A stretch of DNA of 64,000 nt from Segatella copri (GCF_019127135.1 NZ_JAHOEA010000001.1:109444-173443); one strand, 5' to 3'; positions 1-10,280 are shown, counted from the stretch's first letter. The notes: generated from the sequence alone by a model not told the origin. A program made the numbers and translations.

Positions 1-2417
1 TCATAGTCGTAGATGACGTTGATTGGTTTGCCAACGAACCACCAGTTACTTTCGTCACGTGTTGCCCCTGAAGCCAATTCTACCAATTCGTTCTTATTGG
101 TATAGAAGTTTACACCGGCATCCCATGTCCATCCATTCTTGTTGTCGATAATGGTTCCGTTCAAAGAAAGCTCGAAACCCTTGTTGCGGGTCTTGCCTAC
201 GTTTGCCATATAGCTGTTTACACCGGAAGTTGATGGTAGGTTAACGCTCATCAGCAAGTCTTCTGTATTCTGAACATAGTACTCTGCAGTACCGCTCAAA
301 CGACCACCGAAGAGAGAAAAATCGATACCATAGTTCCAAGTCTTGGAATATTCCCAGCCAAGTTCTGAGTTAGGAAGAGAAGAAACGTACATACCTATCG
401 CATAACCATTAGGGTCGCTACCGAAATTGTAAGCACGTGTGCTCAAAGCACCGAGGGTAGAATATGGGTTTACTGACTGGTTAGAGGTCTCGCCATAACC
501 AACACGGAGTTTCAGGCTTTCCAACCAGCTGATATCCTTCAAGAAGTTTTCACGAGAGATGTTCCAACCGAGAGATACGGCAGGATAAGTATGCCACTGG
601 TGTCCCTTTGCCAGACGGGAAGAACCATCTGAACGGAAGGCTACGCTTGCCATATACTTGTTGTCGTAGTTGTACATCACACGACCCATTACAGACTCCA
701 GACCACTCTTGTAGTATGCCTGGTTAGCAGGATCTACTGTTACAGTCTTGGCATAACCGATGTTATAGAACTGGAACTTGTCGTTAGGAATATCGAGTCC
801 ATACATATAGGTCTGGCGATAGTTGGTCTGCTCAGCAGAGTAAAGAGCTACCGCATTGATTGTATGTTTGCCCCATGTCTTGTCGTATGTCAGCATGTTC
901 TCGATAGCCCAGTTGGTTGTGCGCTGATAGCGGGAAGTGGCATGAGAGTCTGCATTATCCTTGTCAGAGAATACACCCTGACCTACAAAGTTACCATATT
1001 CGCTGGAACGATAGTTCAAACCGAGATTGATGCGATATTTCAATCCGTCTACGTGAGGAATCTTCACTTCGCCATAGAAGTTGTTATAGGTACCGTATGC
1101 CTTGGTCTGATCTTTGTGGCTGTCACCAAGACTCTCGATGGTATTCTTGGTATAAACCCACTGATCATCACTAGACATGCGGATGCGTGTCTTCAATGAG
1201 CCATCCTCATTATATGGGTTAGCGATAGGAGTAGCACTCAATGTGTTGTAGAGACCGAGGTCGCTATTGTTGGTGATACTGTAGTTGCTGTTGGTACTGA
1301 AACCAATCTTCACGTATTTACCTATCTCCTGATCGATGGCTGCATGCATAGCATAACGGTTGAAGTTCTGTGTTGGGATAACAGCTTCATCACGATAGTA
1401 TGAGAGTCCGAAGTTGTAGCTTCCCTTGGAAGAGCCGCCAGATACACCGATGTCATGGTTAGTGGTGATACCAGTCTTGAACAATTCGTCCTGCCAATCC
1501 ATATCCACAGCACCATCTTCGCCCCAATACTTCTCGTCAGGACCATTCTGGAACTTGTTGGCATACTGACGGAGTTTAGTGAACTGTTCTGCGTTCATCA
1601 TCGGATAACGGTGGAAGAGAGTCTTGGCACCGATGTAACCATTATAAGTTACAGTAGGGCGCTGCTCCTGATAACCTTTATAAGTAGTGATGATGATGAC
1701 ACCGTTGGCACCACGAGAACCATAGATAGCGGTAGCAGAGGCATCTTTCAAGATGTCCATGTTCTTGATGTTGTTAGGATCGATGTCGCTGATGCTACCT
1801 GCGAACGGAATACCGTCGAGTACGATCAATGGGTCATTGCTGGCTGTCAGGGAACGTGTACCACGGATACGAATCTGCATGGATGCACCTGGCTTTGATG
1901 AAGTCTGTGCCATCTGTACACCTGCGATACGACCCTGGAGGGCGTTGGTGATGTCGGCACCAGGAACCTCACGTACCAATGAACCAGTAACGTTAGCTAC
2001 AGAACCTGTAACGGCTTCCTTACGCTGGGTACCATAACCGATAACGACAACGTCGTTGAGGCTATGACCTTCTTCCTCCATTGAAATCTTAATGTTTGTC
2101 TGATTGCCGACTACGACTTCTTTGGTGTTGTAACCAACATAAGAAATCACGAGCGTAGCACCAGGCTTTGCATTAATAGAGAAATTACCTTCCAAGTCGG
2201 TTACTACACCGTTACTTGTTCCTTTCTCCTTGATTGTTGCACCAATCAGCGGACCCATAGAGTCGCTGATATTACCTGTAACCTTTTTGGTTTGTTGTAC
2301 TGAAGTTGCTATCAGAGAATTTGCTTCTCCATTGCTAGCTTGTACCTCTGGAGCATACATTCCAAGTGCGGAACACATACCCATTAAGATTGTTGTTTGT
2401 TTTAAATATAACTTCAT
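1..2417 (-). CDS. SusC/RagA-family TonB-dependent outer-membrane transporter (3' end outside window)
   Basis: Outer-membrane receptor expected to import oligosaccharides, here probably xylo-oligosaccharides judging by the neighbours, together with a SusD lipoprotein that should lie beyond the left edge. The visible 805 residues start with a signal peptide (about 1-27), then a carboxypeptidase-regulatory-like beta-sandwich (about 44-100), a TonB-box-like stretch LNDVVVIGYG near 121, and a plug domain with the hallmark AIYGSRGANGVIII near 226. Aromatic-rich barrel strands follow. The frame is open to the window edge, so the C-terminal barrel is missing only because of the cut. The ATG at 2415-2417 follows a good -7 box. 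The family call is secure; the substrate is inferred from context. Confidence 0.93.
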   Translation of the reverse strand, partial: MKLYLKQTTILMGMCSALGMYAPEVQASNGEANSLIATSVQQTKKVTGNISDSMGPLIGATIKEKGTSNGVVTDLEGNFSINAKPGATLVISYVGYNTKEVVVGNQTNIKISMEEEGHSLNDVVVIGYGTQRKEAVTGSVANVTGSLVREVPGADITNALQGRIAGVQMAQTSSKPGASMQIRIRGTRSLTASNDPLIVLDGIPFAGSISDIDPNNIKNMDILKDASATAIYGSRGANGVIIITTYKGYQEQRPTVTYNGYIGAKTLFHRYPMMNAEQFTKLRQYANKFQNGPDEKYWGEDGAVDMDWQDELFKTGITTNHDIGVSGGSSKGSYNFGLSYYRDEAVIPTQNFNRYAMHAAIDQEIGKYVKIGFSTNSNYSITNNSDLGLYNTLSATPIANPYNEDGSLKTRIRMSSDDQWVYTKNTIESLGDSHKDQTKAYGTYNNFYGEVKIPHVDGLKYRINLGLNYRSSEYGNFVGQGVFSDKDNADSHATSRYQRTTNWAIENMLTYDKTWGKHTINAVALYSAEQTNYRQTYMYGLDIPNDKFQFYNIGYAKTVTVDPANQAYYKSGLESVMGRVMYNYDNKYMASVAFRSDGSSRLAKGHQWHTYPAVSLGWNISRENFLKDISWLESLKLRVGYGETSNQSVNPYSTLGALSTRAYNFGSDPNGYAIGMYVSSLPNSELGWEYSKTWNYGIDFSLFGGRLSGTAEYYVQNTEDLLMSVNLPSTSGVNSYMANVGKTRNKGFELSLNGTIIDNKNGWTWDAGVNFYTNKNELVELASGATRDESNWWFVGKPINVIYDY

Positions 2418-2482
2418 AGTTTAACAGTTTGTAGGTATATTAAACGTTTATTACTCACTATTTTGTTAATTGTTTACGGCTG

Positions 2483-2561
2483 CAAAGATATGTCCTTTTT
2501 CGTAAAGTGCAGTTAAAATTTGTATCTTGCGTGTTTTAAAATGTTTCATGTACAATAAAAC
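2483..2561 (-). promoter_or_regulatory. susC promoter with putative xylan-regulator box
   Basis: The minus strand has a -7 box TATCTTTG (2483-2490) and no clear -33 TTTG at the usual distance, which suggests dependence on an activator. Upstream, 2542-2556 reads TTGTACATGAAACA on the minus strand. The TGAAACA core is 51 bp from the -7 box. The same core recurs at 51 and 52 bp before the GH67 and esterase promoters, so it is a candidate binding site for the hybrid regulator encoded at 6360-10280. Confidence 0.6.
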
Positions 2562-2576
2562 AGACATGTTTAGGTG

Positions 2577-2613
2577 AAAAAAAAAGGGGATTTGCAACTG
2601 CAGATCCCCTTTA
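2577..2613 (-). terminator. Intrinsic terminator of the GH67-GH35 transcript
   Basis: Arms 2583-2596 and 2599-2612 form a 14-bp stem with one G-U pair around AAAGGGGAT. On the minus strand it is followed by a run of T (complement of the A-run from 2577). It separates the GH35 gene from the susC promoter, so susC is transcribed independently. Confidence 0.85.
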
Positions 2614-2630
2614 TACCTTATTATATATAT

Positions 2631-4277
2631 TTAGTATTCGTATAGCTTGATGTGGAGTATTTTATTGTCTCCACATGAGATGCGGGCATGGCGCCCCTGG
2701 TGGTCCTGATCGCCATTATCACGACGGATAAACTGTAATTTGCCGTTTTTGTCTACTTCAACCTGGTCTACATATCCGATACCGATACGCTTGCCTTTGA
2801 AAGTAGCGGTTTGTTTCCTTGTTTCGGTTCCACCGTTGTCTACAAATCCGTCCTCACCGAGTTTCTTTTCTTCAGCTTGCGCTTTTTCTGTCTTGCTTTG
2901 GAAGACTACGACGATACCATTACCAGCTATGATGTATTCGTTCTTGGCTAGTTTCACAATCAAGCCACCGCCTTCAGGCCATTTACTTCCATCTGTAGCG
3001 CGTGGATCCCATGGTAGCGTGAAGAAATGACGGCAGGTCATGGTGATATCTCCATCTTCGATGATTCGCTCTTTATCTTCCTGATCGAAGAGTAATCCCC
3101 AGTTTTTTCCCTTTCCCTGATGCTGAAGTAGGATAGGAGAGAGTTGGTCGATAACCTTATATGAACGTCTGAGACTGTTCTTCACCTTGTAGTTAGCTTC
3201 ATCGAGAGCAAACGGACTGAAACTGATGGCATCTGTTTCGCCGAAGGTATAATATGCCTTTACGCCGCTATTGATATCGCATTTCACTTCTGGAGTGAAG
3301 AAAGGATTGTCGGCACGCTTGTATTTCTCTACCCATCCCTTGTAACCGGTATCATAGATATCTGGTGCAAAGATGTCGATACTTGGTGCACCGCATTTCC
3401 AGATATCAATCAGATGGGCAAGTGGTCCGGCAGAAGGGTATTCGCCTGGTTTTCTGCCACGACTGTTCATTGCTGCATTTACATACATCGGAATATTGTA
3501 GATGGCTTTGCCTGCTGAGGCTAGTTGCTCTACATATTTAGCATAGTAATATGCCTGGAATTTCTCGTCTGCATAACGGTCTGTTCCGAAAACTTCAGCC
3601 CATGTACCTTTCTTCTTGAGCTTGAGTGCCTTGAGCAATGAAGCAGGAACGGGTTGTCTGTAAGCTTTTTCGGCAAGAGGAGAGTGGTCGCGGGCAGATT
3701 CGAGCATGCCGATTTCGTTTTCTACCTGCATCATGATAACGGTATTCTCCTGACTGTCTACTGCTTTAATGTGCTTCATCAGTTCGCAGAATGCTCGTTT
3801 GTCTGCTTGAAGCAGGTTATCGCTGAAGGCTGTGCATATCTCTAATGGCTTGCTGTTCTCTGTGAGTGAACGAGGGAAACGTTTGGTGTTTTCCTTTACC
3901 CATAGTGGAGCATAGCAGCTCATGGAGTTCTTCCAGGCACCAAACCATAGGAAGACAATCTTCAAGTCATGCTTACGGGCAGTTGTGATGACGCTGTCTA
4001 CAAGTGCAAAATCATATTTGCCCTCATTAGGTTCTACAAATTCCCAATATGCAGGAACGAAGACAGAGTTGACTCCGCTATTCTTCATCTGTTTCAATGC
4101 TTTCCTGATGTCGGCAGGACTCGTTGCGGCAGAGTTGCTCAACTCACCAGCCAGGAGAAGCATCGGCTTGTCATTGACAACAAGCTGGGTTGCAGAGCCT
4201 TGCTTCTGCAGTTTCACTCCAGCTTGTATATTGGTGCAGCATAATAATGCTAGAAAAAATAATACGATCTTATTCAT
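2631..4277 (-). CDS. GH35-like beta-galactosidase family protein (DUF5597-type)
   Basis: Secreted or periplasmic glycoside hydrolase of 548 residues. A signal peptide covers about residues 1-19, and a TIM barrel opens with VPAYWEFVEPNEGKYDF, typical of GH35. The likely acid/base Glu sits in MMQVENEIG (near 185) and the nucleophile Glu in FTPEVK (near 328). The C-terminal beta-rich part resembles the domain annotated DUF5597 in GH35-like proteins. Its start overlaps the end of the GH67 gene by 8 bp, so the two are translated from one message. Some GH35 relatives remove galactose from hemicellulose side chains, so a role in trimming decorated xylan or xyloglucan is plausible but inferred. Confidence 0.82.
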   Translation of the reverse strand: MNKIVLFFLALLCCTNIQAGVKLQKQGSATQLVVNDKPMLLLAGELSNSAATSPADIRKALKQMKNSGVNSVFVPAYWEFVEPNEGKYDFALVDSVITTARKHDLKIVFLWFGAWKNSMSCYAPLWVKENTKRFPRSLTENSKPLEICTAFSDNLLQADKRAFCELMKHIKAVDSQENTVIMMQVENEIGMLESARDHSPLAEKAYRQPVPASLLKALKLKKKGTWAEVFGTDRYADEKFQAYYYAKYVEQLASAGKAIYNIPMYVNAAMNSRGRKPGEYPSAGPLAHLIDIWKCGAPSIDIFAPDIYDTGYKGWVEKYKRADNPFFTPEVKCDINSGVKAYYTFGETDAISFSPFALDEANYKVKNSLRRSYKVIDQLSPILLQHQGKGKNWGLLFDQEDKERIIEDGDITMTCRHFFTLPWDPRATDGSKWPEGGGLIVKLAKNEYIIAGNGIVVVFQSKTEKAQAEEKKLGEDGFVDNGGTETRKQTATFKGKRIGIGYVDQVEVDKNGKLQFIRRDNGDQDHQGRHARISCGDNKILHIKLYEY

Positions 4278-6276
4278 AAATCTTCATTTTAGAGAAAGTC
4301 TGAAAATATTTGAGGCAGGTATTGCGCCATTCCTTGGCGTTTTCCAACTGTACATTGAGCAGAGAGTCTGTATGTTGCCATTCCTGTTCATGTCCCTTCA
4401 TATACTGCTTGGCTGAGGTATGCCAAAAGTCGCGGTAAACTTCTACCATCGCCACCCCCATGTTGTACTTCATGCAGAGTTCCTGCCAGAGGGTGCTTCC
4501 TGATTTCATCTTGTAAGTCCAAGGCACATGATGGAACCAGAGGAGATATTCTTCTGGGCAAGTCTCGATGTTGTCATACAGACTGCGATATGGTTCCGGA
4601 TACTGACCTACGGCATCTGTGCCTTTGGATGACCGGTCGAAACCTACGCCCTGTGCATCAGCCTTATGGTAGTATACCGGGCACCATTCCAGAGGATAAC
4701 TTGCGATGAAACCATCAGGTTCAGGACCGTAGTGGTGGTCGAACTTGAAGATATGATGCAAACCCAAAGGCATCATATAGTTGACGCAAGCTTCGCGCGA
4801 AGTCATCATCATCATCTCTACCGGCTTGGTAAATTTCTCGTCCTGGTTTCCGTAGGTCTGTACGAGCCATTCGTGAGCAATCTCTTCAGCTGTAAGCGAA
4901 GGATTCCATGCCAATCTGCCGAAAGCATACCAGTTTGCCTGTGAGAAAGGATGACCGCACCAGTTGGCATCATCACCGATATTGGCTACACCTGAGATTC
5001 CAACCAGTCTGTCTGGATTAACAAAGCCAAAGAATTCCTTCCACATAGGAGCGAGATAGGTGAGGTGCTTAGACTGACCAAGATATTCCTGGGTAATCTG
5101 AAGTTCTGCTATCTGTGGAGTCTGTTTGATGTTGTCGAAGATAGGAGCGTATGGCTCACGAGGCTGGAAGTCGAGCGGACCATTCTTTGACTGTAGGATT
5201 ACGTTGTCACGGAACTTGCCATCCATACCTTTGAATTCGCTGACAGCCTGTTTCACACGGTCTTCACCCTTATGGTTGGCACCATATACAAAGCTTCGCC
5301 ACATGATGATGCCTCCGTATGGTTTGACGGCATCGGCAAGCATGTTGGCTCCATCGGCATGTGTGCGGTGGTAGTCGCCAGGACCAGGCTGTCCTTCAGA
5401 ATTGGCTTTTACGAGGAAACCGCCAAAGTCAGGGATGGTAGCATAGATCTCTTTTGCCTTCTTCTTCCACCACTGCTGAACCTTCTTATCCAGTGGGTCG
5501 GCAGTCTTGGTGTAGCCCAAAGCCATAGGCGAAGCGAAGTTGATGCTAAGGTATACCCGGATGCCATAAGGACGCAGGATGTTGGCAATGATCTTCACCT
5601 TATTAATATATTCTGCAGTCATCATCTTTGGCGATGCATTCACATTGTTGAGCACGCTGCCGTTGATGCCCAAAGAGGCATTGGCACGGGCGTAGGTGAT
5701 AAGGCGGTCGTGCAGACTCTTGCTGATGCTGCCGCCTTTGCCGTTCTTTCCGAGTTTGATTTCTTCCCATTTGAAGATACTCTTTCCGGCATAGCCACGT
5801 TCGATGCTGCCATCGAGATTATCCCAATGGTTGAGAATGCGGAGACCCACTTGTGGCTTCTCGGTCTCATCGATAGCTTTGCTGAAGTTCTGCTGATTAC
5901 CGCTACCTGTGTTGTAGGCATCAGTGTTCTGAAGTCGAATTAACTCGTAGGCACCATAGAGCAAACCGATAGGATTGCTGGCGGTGATGGTTGCTTCGTA
6001 CTGAATGTTGTCGCCTTGCTGGGCAGGACGGGCGTAGATGTTATAGCCCTCGCCCAGGTTGAGACTCTTGTCTATCTTGAGCTCAACATTCTTGCCACGC
6101 CAGTTGTTTTCCAACTCCTGCTTGGCAATCTTGGCTGTTGCATCATCAGGCAACTGTGAGATAACTTGGCATGAGTTAGCATACTGCTTTCCGAGCCATA
6201 ACTGTGAACCATCACTCTGTGCAGAAACATGGAGTGATGTAAGTACTGTAAATAATAAAATGAGGTATTTCTTCAT
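4270..6276 (-). CDS. GH67 alpha-glucuronidase
   Basis: Removes (4-O-methyl)-glucuronic acid from the non-reducing end of xylo-oligosaccharides. It has 668 residues with a signal peptide ending near VSAQ, an N-terminal sandwich domain, then a TIM barrel with the GH67 signatures ANSEGQPGPG (acid Glu near 293), NGPLDFQPREP (Asp near 369) and ITQEYLGQ (Glu near 396). The length fits the family (about 670-730). It is the first gene of a two-gene transcript with the GH35 gene, and its promoter region overlaps the 3' end of the regulator gene. It corresponds in kind to the alpha-glucuronidase of the P. bryantii xylan cluster. Function is near certain; location in the periplasm is inferred from the signal peptide. 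Confidence 0.96.
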   Translation of the reverse strand: MKKYLILLFTVLTSLHVSAQSDGSQLWLGKQYANSCQVISQLPDDATAKIAKQELENNWRGKNVELKIDKSLNLGEGYNIYARPAQQGDNIQYEATITASNPIGLLYGAYELIRLQNTDAYNTGSGNQQNFSKAIDETEKPQVGLRILNHWDNLDGSIERGYAGKSIFKWEEIKLGKNGKGGSISKSLHDRLITYARANASLGINGSVLNNVNASPKMMTAEYINKVKIIANILRPYGIRVYLSINFASPMALGYTKTADPLDKKVQQWWKKKAKEIYATIPDFGGFLVKANSEGQPGPGDYHRTHADGANMLADAVKPYGGIIMWRSFVYGANHKGEDRVKQAVSEFKGMDGKFRDNVILQSKNGPLDFQPREPYAPIFDNIKQTPQIAELQITQEYLGQSKHLTYLAPMWKEFFGFVNPDRLVGISGVANIGDDANWCGHPFSQANWYAFGRLAWNPSLTAEEIAHEWLVQTYGNQDEKFTKPVEMMMMTSREACVNYMMPLGLHHIFKFDHHYGPEPDGFIASYPLEWCPVYYHKADAQGVGFDRSSKGTDAVGQYPEPYRSLYDNIETCPEEYLLWFHHVPWTYKMKSGSTLWQELCMKYNMGVAMVEVYRDFWHTSAKQYMKGHEQEWQHTDSLLNVQLENAKEWRNTCLKYFQTFSKMKIYE

Positions 6277-6318
6277 ATCTTTGCAGATTGTTAGTTTGTA
6301 TTGTTATTGTTTCTGCTG

Positions 6319-6390
6319 CAAAGATACGAAAAAATACCTTTTATATATATAGCGGTCGTTTATTTTTCATTTCTCTTTGTTTCAGCATAC
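6319..6390 (-). promoter_or_regulatory. GH67 operon promoter with putative xylan-regulator box inside the regulator ORF
   Basis: On the minus strand the -7 box TATCTTTG lies at 6319-6326 with no good -33 element. The core TGAAACA (6378-6384) is exactly 51 bp upstream and lies within an extended match TGAAACAAAGAGAAATG (6368-6384). The esterase box has TGAAACAAATAGAAATG. The box lies in the last codons of the regulator gene, which ends at 6360. Confidence 0.6.
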
Positions 6391-9300
6391 TCGCTAGGCG
6401 ACATGCCATAGTGTTTTTTGAACACGGTAGAGAAGTGTGTCTGGTTGTTGAAACCTACAGAGTAGGCTACCTGCGTGATATTAATCTGCCCCTCTTCGAT
6501 GAGTCGTGCCGCCTGTTCCAGTCGGAGGTTACGGATAAATTCTCCGGCAGAAACACCAGCAATCTCCTTCAGCTTACGGTGGAGCTGTGCACGGCTGATA
6601 CCTACCTCCTCGGTAAGTTTCTCTACATTGAGGTCGGGATCGGCAAGGTGGACGTTGATATATTTCATCACGCGTTCCATCAGGGCATCGTTATTGCCCT
6701 TTACCTGAATCTGCTCAATCTTCGCCTTCTGGCCCTGTGCTCCGCTGTATTTGCCGCGGATGCGTCGGACATTATCTACCAGGTTGTCGATAAGGATATG
6801 AAGCTCTTCCATATTGAAAGGCTTAGCCAGGAATGCATCGGCACCTTTGCGAAGTCCCTCCAACCGGTGTTCCACCTCGCTCTTCGAGGTGAGCAGTATG
6901 ACAGGAATATCGCTGATGTTGCTGTTACTCTTGATGTTCTTGAGCATGGTGATTCCATCCATCTCCGGCATCATCACATCGCTTATCACGAGGTCGTACT
7001 TGCTGGTGAGCAGCATCTTCAAACCCTCCTTGCCGTTGCAGGCATGCTCAAAGCGGTACCAGTCGCTCAGTTCGGTCTTGATGTATTGGGCAATCTCGTT
7101 GTCATCGTCAACTATCAGGATATTGAAGTTGCGGTTGGCCTGTACTTTCTTTTTGGTAATCTCCTGCTCCTTCTTGTCTTCTTCTTCAAGTATCTCGCCT
7201 GGCTGCAGATGGCTGTTGCCCAGCGGAATGCTTACTTCGAAGCAGGAACCCTTGATGCCGTCGGTACGGTTGTAGGCCTTAATCTTGCCTCCGTGCATTT
7301 CTACAAATGCCTTACAGAGGTTGAGTCCGATACCGGTTCCTTCGATATGGAGACCGCTGCTGTTGTTCCCCTGGTAGAAACGTTCGAAGAGGCGGTCGGT
7401 CTTCTCTTCTTTCAGTCCGATGCCTGTATCTTCTACCCTGATGGTGGCATTCTTTTCGTCTTTACCTATGATAACAGTAATCTCGCCGCCATCAAAGGTA
7501 TACTTCATGGCATTGGAGAGCAGGTTGGAGATAACCTTGTCAAAGTTGATGCGGTCTATCCAAACCTTCAGCTTGCCTTTGTCGCTGCTGAGGCTTTCGT
7601 CTTCTTTGAGCGAAAGGGTGATGTTGCGCTCCTGTGCATTGAAGCGGTAGAGCGATACGATGCCATGCAGGAAATCCTTGAGCGGAGTCTCCTGACAATG
7701 GAGATGCATCTGGTTCTTGTCTATCTTTCGCTCATCAAGTATCTGGTTTACCAGAAGCAGGAGGCGCTGGGCATTGCGGTCGATGGTATCGATATCCTGT
7801 TTGCTTTCGGCATCTGTTAACCTTGTTTTCAGCTTGTTGAGCGGCCCCATGATTAATGTCAGCGGCGAGCGGATGTCGTGGGTGGCATTGATGAGAAACT
7901 GCATCTTGGTCTCTTCCAGGTCTGCCTTGCGGCGGCGCTCGTATGTGTAGATGACATACAGGATGACGCTTGCTATGATCAGGATATAGAGGAGATATGC
8001 CTCGGGTGATGCATACCAAGGGTCGCCTACCTTGATGTTGATGATGGTAGGATTCTTGGAATATCTGCCATTGCTGGTAGCTCTCACTTCCAGCGTATAG
8101 TCGCCTGGTTTCAACTTGTTGAATGCTACGGTATTGGCTCCCTCATTGGTGCTGTTCCATTTGCCGTCGTTGATGCGGTATTGGAAACTGATATTATCGG
8201 TGTTCCTGTAGTTGAGCAGCGAGAACTCCAGAGTGAATGAATTCTGGGAGTAAGGAATGCTGAAGTCTTTAGCCATACAGTTGATTGGCTTCCCGTCGAT
8301 GATGAAGTTGGTGAGATGTACATCTCCCAGTTCCATCTTCTTGGCTCTGACAATGTCTGGATAGAAGGTTGTGATACCGTCACTGGTTCCGAAGGCGATA
8401 AAATCGTTGGCAGTATGCATGGAAGAGCCCAATACGTACTCACGGGTAGTAAGTCCGTTGCCGTTGATGTGCCCGATAAACTGTCTGTCCTTCTGTTCAT
8501 ACTGCCAGATGCCCATGGTTGTACTAACCCACAAGTCACCCTTCCTGTCTTTGATGATGCTGCAGACCTGCTTGCCTTTCAACGCTTCGGCATGAGGGAA
8601 GTCTGAAATCTTATTGCTCTTTCTGTCAAACAGATAGAGTCCTTCTTCCGTACCGATGATAATATCGCCGTTCTTTCCTTCGCAGATACTATTCGCCTGT
8701 CTGTCTTTCAGAATCATGTGCCATCCGAAATCCTTGAAACTGAGCGTTCGGGTATTGAGACAGGAAACTCCATTAGAGGTTCCTATCCATAAATGGCCTG
8801 TATGGTCGAGCGCCATGCTTCGCACCCAGTCGTTGCAGAGAAATCCTTTATCGCCTCTTTGCTGCATATTCAGAACGGTAACCTTGCCGCTTTCCACATT
8901 ATATATATATAGGCCTTTGCTGTATACAGAAATGTAAAGGTTGCCCTGTGCATCGTCGGTCATACAGTAGATGCCGGCACTGGTAAAGGTGAGTTTCTGC
9001 TGGTATGTACCTGTATGAGGGTTGTAGCTGTAGAGTGCGCTGCCATTGCTGATCCAGTAATCGCCACGTCGGTCTTTATAGATGATGCAAGTACCGGCAG
9101 GTGACTGGGGATGGGCGATAATCTTGCCTGAAGCATCAAAACAGAACACACCACTGTTCTGTACCGTACACCATGTTTCACCATTTTCGCCTTGTGCAAT
9201 AGATGAAACGCTGCTGCCGATGATGTAGTTCTGTGCAGAGAAACTCCAGCTGTTGAAAGCCTGCTGGCGCTGGTTGATCAGGTACAGACCTTTCTTGTAA

Positions 9301-10280
9301 CAGCCTATCCAGAGATTGTTGTCCTTATCTTCGATGATATCGTTGACGAAGGCGGTAGCCAGATTGAAACTGCTGTTGCTGTTCTCCAACTGTTCTACCC
9401 TGTTGCTTCCCTTTCTGATCATGAGAACACCATGTTCAGAGGTACTGATATAGAGATTGCCTTCGTGGTCGAAGGTAGCATTGTTGATGGTTACATTATT
9501 CTGATAACCGCCAAAGTCGTAGCCGGCATCAGCGATGCGGCCTGTCCGGTAATCATAATAGACGATGCCATACATACAGGCGATGAGCATGGTCTGCGGG
9601 CGATGCTGGATGAAAGCCACTGGTGCTCCGCATGGCGATTTGAAGTCTTTGCGCTGCACCTTGCCTTGTTTCTTGATGAAACGGGTGAAGATAGAAAGGT
9701 GGCTACTCTGCCAGAGATAATGATGCTTATCTTCGTAGATATGGGTAAAGAATACATCAGAATCGCGCTCAGCGTATTGCCTTTCCTGTCTGATAGTGAA
9801 AAGGTTGTCTGTTCCTTTCTGGGTATTTCTGTCTTTTACAGAATAGAGACCATATCCTGCTGTACCCAGCAGGATATCGCCATTGTGACTTTCTACCATA
9901 GAATAGATACGTGGCTTTCTGCCATCAGGAAAGTGGAGACGGGCGAAATCGTTCGTCTCATAATTATAGCGCATCAGTCCCTTGGCACAACCTATCCACA
10001 GGTTGCCTTTCTTATCTACCAGCAGGTCGGAGATAATGTTGTCGGTAATGGAGGTTGTGTCTTCTTCGTTGTGCAGATAGTTGGTAAAGCGGTAGCCGTC
10101 AAACTTGCTGAGTCCGTATTCGGTTCCCACCCAGATATATCCGTATTTATCCTGCACAATGCAGGTGATGAGCGAACTTGACAGTTTGCCCGATGTGAAA
10201 AGTTCACCACTGTCAGCCCATACCATGAGCGAGATGATGATAGCGAAGAGTGCCGTGAGGCAATGTCTGATATGCTTCAT
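6360..10280 (-). CDS. Hybrid two-component system sensor/regulator (HTCS) of the xylan locus
   Basis: One-polypeptide sensor, kinase and transcription factor of 1306 residues. After a signal peptide comes a periplasmic double propeller made of Reg_prop repeats (about 30-640; motifs such as DKYGYIWVGTEYGL and GHLWIGTSNGV), then a Y_Y_Y domain (about 680-750), one transmembrane helix (about 757-777), HisKA with the phospho-His in THDIRSPL (near 801), a HATPase domain (DTGIGL, GTGIGLNLCK), a receiver with Asp in VISDVMMPEMDG (near 1100), and an AraC-type DNA-binding domain (about 1205-1306). Such proteins bind oligosaccharide in the periplasm and activate the adjacent locus. The equivalent in P. 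bryantii is XynR. Its promoter has both -7 and -33 elements, unlike its presumed targets, which fits constitutive low expression. Confidence 0.95.
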   Translation of the reverse strand: MKHIRHCLTALFAIIISLMVWADSGELFTSGKLSSSLITCIVQDKYGYIWVGTEYGLSKFDGYRFTNYLHNEEDTTSITDNIISDLLVDKKGNLWIGCAKGLMRYNYETNDFARLHFPDGRKPRIYSMVESHNGDILLGTAGYGLYSVKDRNTQKGTDNLFTIRQERQYAERDSDVFFTHIYEDKHHYLWQSSHLSIFTRFIKKQGKVQRKDFKSPCGAPVAFIQHRPQTMLIACMYGIVYYDYRTGRIADAGYDFGGYQNNVTINNATFDHEGNLYISTSEHGVLMIRKGSNRVEQLENSNSSFNLATAFVNDIIEDKDNNLWIGCYKKGLYLINQRQQAFNSWSFSAQNYIIGSSVSSIAQGENGETWCTVQNSGVFCFDASGKIIAHPQSPAGTCIIYKDRRGDYWISNGSALYSYNPHTGTYQQKLTFTSAGIYCMTDDAQGNLYISVYSKGLYIYNVESGKVTVLNMQQRGDKGFLCNDWVRSMALDHTGHLWIGTSNGVSCLNTRTLSFKDFGWHMILKDRQANSICEGKNGDIIIGTEEGLYLFDRKSNKISDFPHAEALKGKQVCSIIKDRKGDLWVSTTMGIWQYEQKDRQFIGHINGNGLTTREYVLGSSMHTANDFIAFGTSDGITTFYPDIVRAKKMELGDVHLTNFIIDGKPINCMAKDFSIPYSQNSFTLEFSLLNYRNTDNISFQYRINDGKWNSTNEGANTVAFNKLKPGDYTLEVRATSNGRYSKNPTIINIKVGDPWYASPEAYLLYILIIASVILYVIYTYERRRKADLEETKMQFLINATHDIRSPLTLIMGPLNKLKTRLTDAESKQDIDTIDRNAQRLLLLVNQILDERKIDKNQMHLHCQETPLKDFLHGIVSLYRFNAQERNITLSLKEDESLSSDKGKLKVWIDRINFDKVISNLLSNAMKYTFDGGEITVIIGKDEKNATIRVEDTGIGLKEEKTDRLFERFYQGNNSSGLHIEGTGIGLNLCKAFVEMHGGKIKAYNRTDGIKGSCFEVSIPLGNSHLQPGEILEEEDKKEQEITKKKVQANRNFNILIVDDDNEIAQYIKTELSDWYRFEHACNGKEGLKMLLTSKYDLVISDVMMPEMDGITMLKNIKSNSNISDIPVILLTSKSEVEHRLEGLRKGADAFLAKPFNMEELHILIDNLVDNVRRIRGKYSGAQGQKAKIEQIQVKGNNDALMERVMKYINVHLADPDLNVEKLTEEVGISRAQLHRKLKEIAGVSAGEFIRNLRLEQAARLIEEGQINITQVAYSVGFNNQTHFSTVFKKHYGMSPSEYAETKRNEK

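Noticed and set aside
6288..7820. A 510-codon plus-strand frame opposite the hybrid regulator
   Set aside because: It is the antisense shadow of the regulator's kinase, receiver and DNA-binding domains, whose motifs are unmistakable on the minus strand. It has no start context and no recognisable domain.
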